From positions 62,001-126,000 of the forward strand of contig CAZRYF010000007.1 in NCBI GenBank assembly GCA_964604165.1: a DNA stretch of 64,000 nucleotides, written 5' to 3'. The position numbers and the translations under genes were made by a program. This stretch comes from JAYZDK01 sp964604165. Lineage in GTDB: Bacteria; Myxococcota_A; UBA796; CAJQPC01. The notes under the pieces were generated by a model. That model ran no database searches. It was not told the origin of the DNA and worked only from the letters and a program-made list of their open reading frames with translations. Below, piece after piece: positions 60,144 through 64,000 of the stretch (its first letter is position 1; every line of letters begins with the position of its first letter).

Positions 60144-61418
60144 CTAACCGGTTTTGGCGGGGTGTACCGGTCTTCCCTTGTGGATGGTCGCTGAAACGCG
60201 CACTGGTAGCTCCCTACCCAGCAGGGGTGTGTTCCCGCAGCGGCTCCACAAGGCCTCTGCCTTCACAGTCCATGACGCATCCGGGTCGAGCACAACCAGA
60301 TCCCCGGGTGCTCCGGGCAACAACCGCCTGTCCAGCCCAAGAAACCTGCCAGGCTGGAGGGAGAGCGCGGCCAGCGCTGACTCCAAGGAACCCAAGGCCT
60401 CCACGGTGGCCGACAAGGCCGTCTCCAACCCCACAGCACCGGGCCGTGCCCGCTCAAACTCCAGCTCCTTCTCCACCCGGGTCCAGGGCTCGTGCTGGCT
60501 GGTCACACACCCAACAACTCCTTCCTTTACGGCCTCTACGAGTGAAGCCCGATCCGCCTCGGAGCGGAGGGGGGGAGAGAGCCTTGCGGAGGCGTCGTAG
60601 TCTGATTCCATCACGGTTGTGTCCGTGAGGAGCAGGTGGTGAGCGCTGGTGGAAGCCGAGACCTTCACCCCAGCGGCCTGCGCTTGTCGCAGCTTGTCGA
60701 TAGCTTTGGATGTGGTGACCCCTGTGATGTGCACCGGCGTGCCCGTCATCCGGGACAAGGCAGCCAGGCGAGACACACCAATCTCTTCGCTGGCGTCTGG
60801 AATGCCTCGCAGCCCAATGCGCGCTGAGACCTCACCCTCGTGCATCACCCCTCCGGCTTCCAACCACGGATCCCCCGCCCGCAGGAGGATGGGGCAGCCA
60901 AAGTTCCGGGCATACAGCATCATGTACCTCAGCACGGCCGTGTCTTCGACAAATACGCCGGCATTGGACAAAGCGCAGGCACCCGCCTCCACCAGCAGCC
61001 CCACTTCGGCGATTTCCTTGCCTCCCAGACCCACAGTGAGGGCTCCCGCCACCCGCACTTCAATGGTGGCCTCCGACGAGGCCCGCTCCAAGACCTCCCG
61101 TACCATGGCTGGGTCATCCAGTACCGGATCCGTTGCGGGAGAAGCCAACACCGTCGTAAATCCACCTGCTGCCGCTGCGTCGCTGCCACTGGAAAGGTCT
61201 TCTCGCCAGGGCATGCCTGGGTCGCAGAGGTTTGCCTCCAGGTCTACCAAGGCCGGCGCAACGACCTTTCCAGCGCAAGAGATGCGCTCCGCATCCACGC
61301 CTATGGGGTCGAAGCCTCCCACGGCCGCGATCCTTCCGTCCTCCACCAACACATCCGCCTCTCGGTCCTCGCCCGTTCCCGGGCACAGGACCCGTCCTCC
61401 TTCAAGAAGAAGCTTCAT
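60144..61418 (-). CDS. pyrC': Inactive dihydroorotase homologue PyrC'
   Basis: 424 residues with the dihydroorotase fold (SSGSDAAAAGGFTTVLASP and GAVGLETALS). The metal ligands are missing: the family HxH (usually DxHxHLR) reads DLEANLC, and the DHAPH loop reads SQHEPW. In Pseudomonas and relatives such noncatalytic PyrC' is the structural partner of PyrB. Here it follows pyrB with a 17-bp overlap, in keeping with that role. An active dihydroorotase should be elsewhere in the genome. ATG at 61418; 61430 is an alternative. Confidence 0.9.
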   Translation of the reverse strand: MKLLLEGGRVLCPGTGEDREADVLVEDGRIAAVGGFDPIGVDAERISCAGKVVAPALVDLEANLCDPGMPWREDLSSGSDAAAAGGFTTVLASPATDPVLDDPAMVREVLERASSEATIEVRVAGALTVGLGGKEIAEVGLLVEAGACALSNAGVFVEDTAVLRYMMLYARNFGCPILLRAGDPWLEAGGVMHEGEVSARIGLRGIPDASEEIGVSRLAALSRMTGTPVHITGVTTSKAIDKLRQAQAAGVKVSASTSAHHLLLTDTTVMESDYDASARLSPPLRSEADRASLVEAVKEGVVGCVTSQHEPWTRVEKELEFERARPGAVGLETALSATVEALGSLESALAALSLQPGRFLGLDRRLLPGAPGDLVVLDPDASWTVKAEALWSRCGNTPLLGRELPVRVSATIHKGRPVHPAKTG

Positions 61419-62340
61419 CACTGCCCCCATCCCCACCCAGCAACAGGAAGAGCAGAGCCATGCGAACTGCGATTCCATTGGTCACTTGTTCAAGAATCAC
61501 GGAATTGGCGCCATCGGCGACCTCCGGGGACATTTCCACCCCCCGGTTGATGGGTCCCGGATGCATGACCAGCACCCTTTCACTGGCCCGGGCAAGTCGC
61601 CCTGCATCCAGTCCATAGAATCGACTGTACTCCCGTGAGCTGGCCAACATGCCTGGCGCCAGGCGTTCTCTTTGAATTCGCAGCATCATCAGCACATCCG
61701 ACTCTTTCAGGACCTCGTCGATCGAGTGCCGCACCTCCACACCCAGACTTGTGAGCTCGGGCCGGCACATGGTTCCCGGGCCTGCCAGCAAGACCCGAGC
61801 CCCCATGGTGGTCAGGCCGTAAATATTGGAGCGGGCGACCCGCGAGTGGTAGACGTCCCCCACAATCGCCACCGTTCGTCCCTCCAGATCGCCGATGTGT
61901 TCCCGCATGGTGAGCATGTCCAGGAGGGCCTGGCTCGGATGTTCGTTGATACCATCCCCCGCGTTGATCACGGAGAAGGGAAAGGCGGTGGCCAGCATGT
62001 GCGGCGCCCCGGCGCAAGGATGCCGGATGATGACCGCATCCGGTTGCATCGCATTGAGGTTTCGCGCTGTGTCCATGAGCGTTTCTCCCTTCTTCGTGGA
62101 GGAAGAGGAGGCAGAAAACCCCACACCGTCGGCGGAGAGGCGCTTGGAAGCCAGGTCAAAACTCATGCGCGTGCGGGTAGAATTCTCAAAGAAGAGAGTC
62201 ATCACCGTGCGCCCTCGCAGAGTGGGCACCTTCTTGATTCGCCGCTCGGATACCTGCTTGAACCGGGCAGCCGTGTCGAGGATTTCCACGATCTCTTCCC
62301 GGGGGACCCCCCGCAGCCCCAACATGTCCTTGCGATTCAT
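61402..62340 (-). CDS. pyrB: Aspartate carbamoyltransferase PyrB
   Basis: 312 residues. Carbamoyl-phosphate site FFENSTRTRMSFDLA, the HPCAGAPHML and GDGINEHPSQALLDM segments, and the late MHPGPINRGVE motif are all present. First committed step of pyrimidine synthesis. The ATG at 62340 overlaps the pyrR stop (ATGA). With the noncatalytic PyrC' next to it, a dodecameric class-A enzyme is expected. Confidence 0.96.
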   Translation of the reverse strand: MNRKDMLGLRGVPREEIVEILDTAARFKQVSERRIKKVPTLRGRTVMTLFFENSTRTRMSFDLASKRLSADGVGFSASSSSTKKGETLMDTARNLNAMQPDAVIIRHPCAGAPHMLATAFPFSVINAGDGINEHPSQALLDMLTMREHIGDLEGRTVAIVGDVYHSRVARSNIYGLTTMGARVLLAGPGTMCRPELTSLGVEVRHSIDEVLKESDVLMMLRIQRERLAPGMLASSREYSRFYGLDAGRLARASERVLVMHPGPINRGVEMSPEVADGANSVILEQVTNGIAVRMALLFLLLGGDGGSDEASS

Positions 62341-62876
62341 GCCTCCCCCCTTGGTTCCACCACCACGCAATCTCTGTCCGACCGATCCGCCCCCGCCTCT
62401 ACCCGCACTCGGTCCCCCTTCCGGGTTTCCAGCAGTCGCCCCACATAGTTTCCTGCGACCGGCAGCTCCCGGTGGCCTCGGTCCACCAGCACCGCCAGCT
62501 TGATGCAAGCCGGCCGTCCAAAGTCCATGATCTCGTCCAGGGCTGCCCGGACTGTACGGCCGGTGAAGAGCACGTCATCCACCAACACAACGTGGGCGCC
62601 GGTCAATGAATCGGGAAGGCGGGTATCCCCCAGGACCGGATGCTCCAGCCCCGTATAGAGGTCATCCCTGTAGAGGGTGATGTCCATCTCACCTACCAGA
62701 GGCCGCTTCCCCTCAATTTGCTCCACATGGTTCGCCAGGCGGTGCGCGAGGGGGACGCCTCCGGAGTGAATGCCCACGAGCAAGAGCCGATCCGAGTCGC
62801 CCAAATCCTCCACGATTTCATGGGCCATTCTCGCCAGACTGCGAGAGATGTCCTTTGCTTCCATCAGCCGTTTCAT
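62337..62876 (-). CDS. pyrR: Bifunctional pyr operon regulator/uracil phosphoribosyltransferase PyrR
   Basis: 179 residues with the PRPP-binding motif VVLVDDVLFTGRTVRAALD and the regulator-type N-terminus (RSLARMAHEIVE). In Bacillus it binds pyr mRNA to regulate attenuation. No clear attenuator hairpins are visible before pyrB, because the genes overlap, so regulation may act upstream. The ATG overlaps the previous stop (ATGA). Confidence 0.95.
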   Translation of the reverse strand: MKRLMEAKDISRSLARMAHEIVEDLGDSDRLLLVGIHSGGVPLAHRLANHVEQIEGKRPLVGEMDITLYRDDLYTGLEHPVLGDTRLPDSLTGAHVVLVDDVLFTGRTVRAALDEIMDFGRPACIKLAVLVDRGHRELPVAGNYVGRLLETRKGDRVRVEAGADRSDRDCVVVEPRGEA

Positions 62877-63301
62877 TCCCTGTCCTTGACGTCTCTCAAT
62901 TGGTTTTCGTGGTCCAGGTACTTGTGTACCTGGAATTCCAGGTTCCAGGAGACCTCCGAGAAGGGCAGAAAGATGGCCTCGTCCCACCAGCAGTCCACGT
63001 GTCGCTCCTTCTCCCCCTCGAACAAGCAACAACCCCGCTCCCCGCAAGTGGGGGCCGGGTAGACGACATGGGATGGAACGTCTCTATCGCCAAGCTCCAA
63101 CTCCATCCGCGACCGGGCCTTCCTCTCGGACTTGTCTCGCCACTCAAGCAGGGTGACCTTCGCGACCTCGTCCACCTGCATCCGGGTCCATACCACCGGG
63201 AAGGCATCTCGCAGAAACAGGCCTCCATAAATGGCAGCAGCCAAGAAGAGAATCGGCCCGATTTTGGTGCGCCCTCTCTGGGCTCGCCCACTTCGAGACA
63301 T
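62873..63301 (-). CDS. Small membrane-anchored protein, unknown
   Basis: 142 residues: a basic N-terminus (MSRSGRAQRGRTK), one transmembrane helix (IGPILFLAAAIYGGLFL), then a soluble domain with a Cys cluster (CGERGCC and a later C) that could bind metal or form disulfides in the periplasm. GGAG precedes the ATG at 63301. It sits between lepB and pyrR, and its stop overlaps the pyrR ATG. No family recognised. Confidence 0.55.
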   Translation of the reverse strand: MSRSGRAQRGRTKIGPILFLAAAIYGGLFLRDAFPVVWTRMQVDEVAKVTLLEWRDKSERKARSRMELELGDRDVPSHVVYPAPTCGERGCCLFEGEKERHVDCWWDEAIFLPFSEVSWNLEFQVHKYLDHENQLRDVKDRE

Positions 63302-63338
63302 GGGGTCTCCGTACGGCCACACCTATCTTGATTCCCCT

Positions 63339-63890
63339 CTACGTGCTGCAACGATCGCGTGACCCCCAGCCCCACCCCAGAACCCCCACAATCCACTCTC
63401 CCGGGACGGAGCCATAGTGGCGAGAATCCGAGCTGTTCCCACGGTTGTCCCCCAAGACCCACCAGGCGTCGTCAGCCACCACGGCCGGGTCGTGATCCCC
63501 TCCCCCAAGTACCTCCCATGTGTTCTCCCCCAGTGACTCTTCCAAGGCCTCGGACTTTCGAGGGAGACAATCGGTACTTCTCCAGTGTCTCTCCCGCAGG
63601 AGGTCCCGTCCTATTCGAGCGCCCTCCACGTAGAGCCGCCCACTCTTCAGGACCACTGTCTGTCCGGGCCCTGCCACAACCCGCTTCACATGAAGGAACT
63701 CGGGCTCCGCCGGGTCCCGCAGCACCACAACCCGTCCCGGCGAAGGTGATCCCAGCTTCCAGTAGAAGTGAGTGCCCCCCGGCTGCACGGCCGGCAACAT
63801 GGAAGCGGTGCCCACGTGGACCAGGCCAAACAGAAAGGCTCTGCCAAGCAGGAGAAGGGCGACGGCGCCCAGAGCGAGTTGCCTAATCAC
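63339..63890 (-). CDS. lepB: Signal peptidase I
   Basis: 183 residues. One N-terminal membrane helix, then the Ser/Lys dyad: Ser30 in GTASMLPAVQPG and Lys69 in VKRVVAGPG. The late box GDNRGNSSDSRHYG is complete. It cleaves Sec and Tat signal peptides. It is shorter than E. coli LepB (one helix, small P2 domain), as in many non-enteric bacteria. GTG at 63890 overlaps the lepA stop by 8 bp, the usual lepA-lepB order. Confidence 0.94.
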   Translation of the reverse strand: MIRQLALGAVALLLLGRAFLFGLVHVGTASMLPAVQPGGTHFYWKLGSPSPGRVVVLRDPAEPEFLHVKRVVAGPGQTVVLKSGRLYVEGARIGRDLLRERHWRSTDCLPRKSEALEESLGENTWEVLGGGDHDPAVVADDAWWVLGDNRGNSSDSRHYGSVPGEWIVGVLGWGWGSRDRCST

Positions 63891-64000
63891 CGATCTTGAG
63901 CACCGACAAAAAGGCCGACTGGGGTACCTCCACGCTGCCCACGGACTTCATTCGCTTCTTGCCCTTCTTCTGTTTGTCCAGGAGCTTCCGCTTTCGGCTG
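63883..64000 (-). CDS. lepA: Elongation factor 4 (LepA), C-terminal end only
   Basis: The minus-strand frame from the window edge reads SRKRKLLDKQKKGKKRMK then VGSVEVPQSAFLSVLKI and stops. This matches the LepA C-terminus (usually KRMKxVGxVExPQEAFxAVLK). The gene begins beyond the window. It precedes lepB in the same operon. Confidence 0.92.
   Translation of the reverse strand, partial: SRKRKLLDKQKKGKKRMKSVGSVEVPQSAFLSVLKIGD

Overview
The window is about 60 to 65 % GC and almost fully coding. No stretch longer than about 155 bp lacks a gene. The only RNA gene I can support is one tRNA-Ala. The gene content suggests a myxobacterium-like member of the Myxococcota (formerly Deltaproteobacteria): a Ser/Thr kinase with extra C-terminal domains, paired Hsp70-like proteins beside a GrpE-like protein, an AgmX/TonB-like C-terminal domain, a PilZ protein, many lipoproteins, PhoH2, and family-4 uracil-DNA glycosylase. 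This is inference from content; there is no rRNA to place it. A run of 100 N (19649-19748) inside a 15-bp tandem repeat shows that this is a draft or metagenome-derived contig.

Layout. (1) 1-12.8 kb is mixed housekeeping and envelope genes: a secreted eight-repeat protein cut by the window edge, nadA, a kinase, two START-like/ApaG-type small proteins, a trypsin-like protease, a double-parvulin lipoprotein, a thioredoxin-like lipoprotein, rlmB, phoH2 and an IHF-like DNA-binding protein with a good sigma-70 promoter. (2) 12.9-20.5 kb, minus strand, is one long operon: maf, uracil-DNA glycosylase, a secreted protein, csrA, queA, tgt, yajC, secD, secF. The csrA leader has a hairpin that presents GGA in its loop, a likely CsrA autoregulatory site. 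(3) 20.6-27.0 kb, plus strand, is a tightly coupled five-gene cassette: Hsp70-vWA fusion, GrpE-like, second lidless Hsp70, membrane J-like/PEGA/AgmX protein without HPD, and TPR-zincin. This is the best candidate here for a poorly described system. (4) 27.0-31.9 kb, minus strand, holds five secreted, lipoprotein or barrel-like proteins, one with 14 copies of a five-residue repeat and one a gluzincin lipoprotein.

(5) 32.0-54.8 kb is an aryl-polyene/xanthomonadin-like lipid biosynthesis and export locus. The plus strand carries an acyltransferase, a methyltransferase, four ketosynthases, at least one ketosynthase-like chain-length factor, a TonB-dependent receptor with its own TonB-like domain, two acyl carrier proteins, a FabZ-like dehydratase, a CrtI-like oxidoreductase and a FabG reductase. 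A convergent minus-strand operon carries a LolA-like carrier, an MMPL exporter fused to a C45-type Ntn hydrolase (with an apparent frameshift), and a glycosyltransferase-acyltransferase fusion. A tRNA-Ala and a GT-C glycosyltransferase lie upstream of that operon. The enzymes would build a polyene on ACP, attach it to a lipid or sugar, and move it to the outer membrane. No starter-unit ammonia lyase or AMP ligase is visible.

(6) 54.9-64 kb holds PilZ, an alpha/beta hydrolase, a RatA-like protein, a RecG homologue with almost all helicase motifs degraded, greA, and a pyrC'-pyrB-pyrR-lepB-lepA operon whose dihydroorotase has lost its metal ligands. Two pseudo-enzymes so close together, the chaperone cassette and the exporter-hydrolase fusion are the main points for follow-up.
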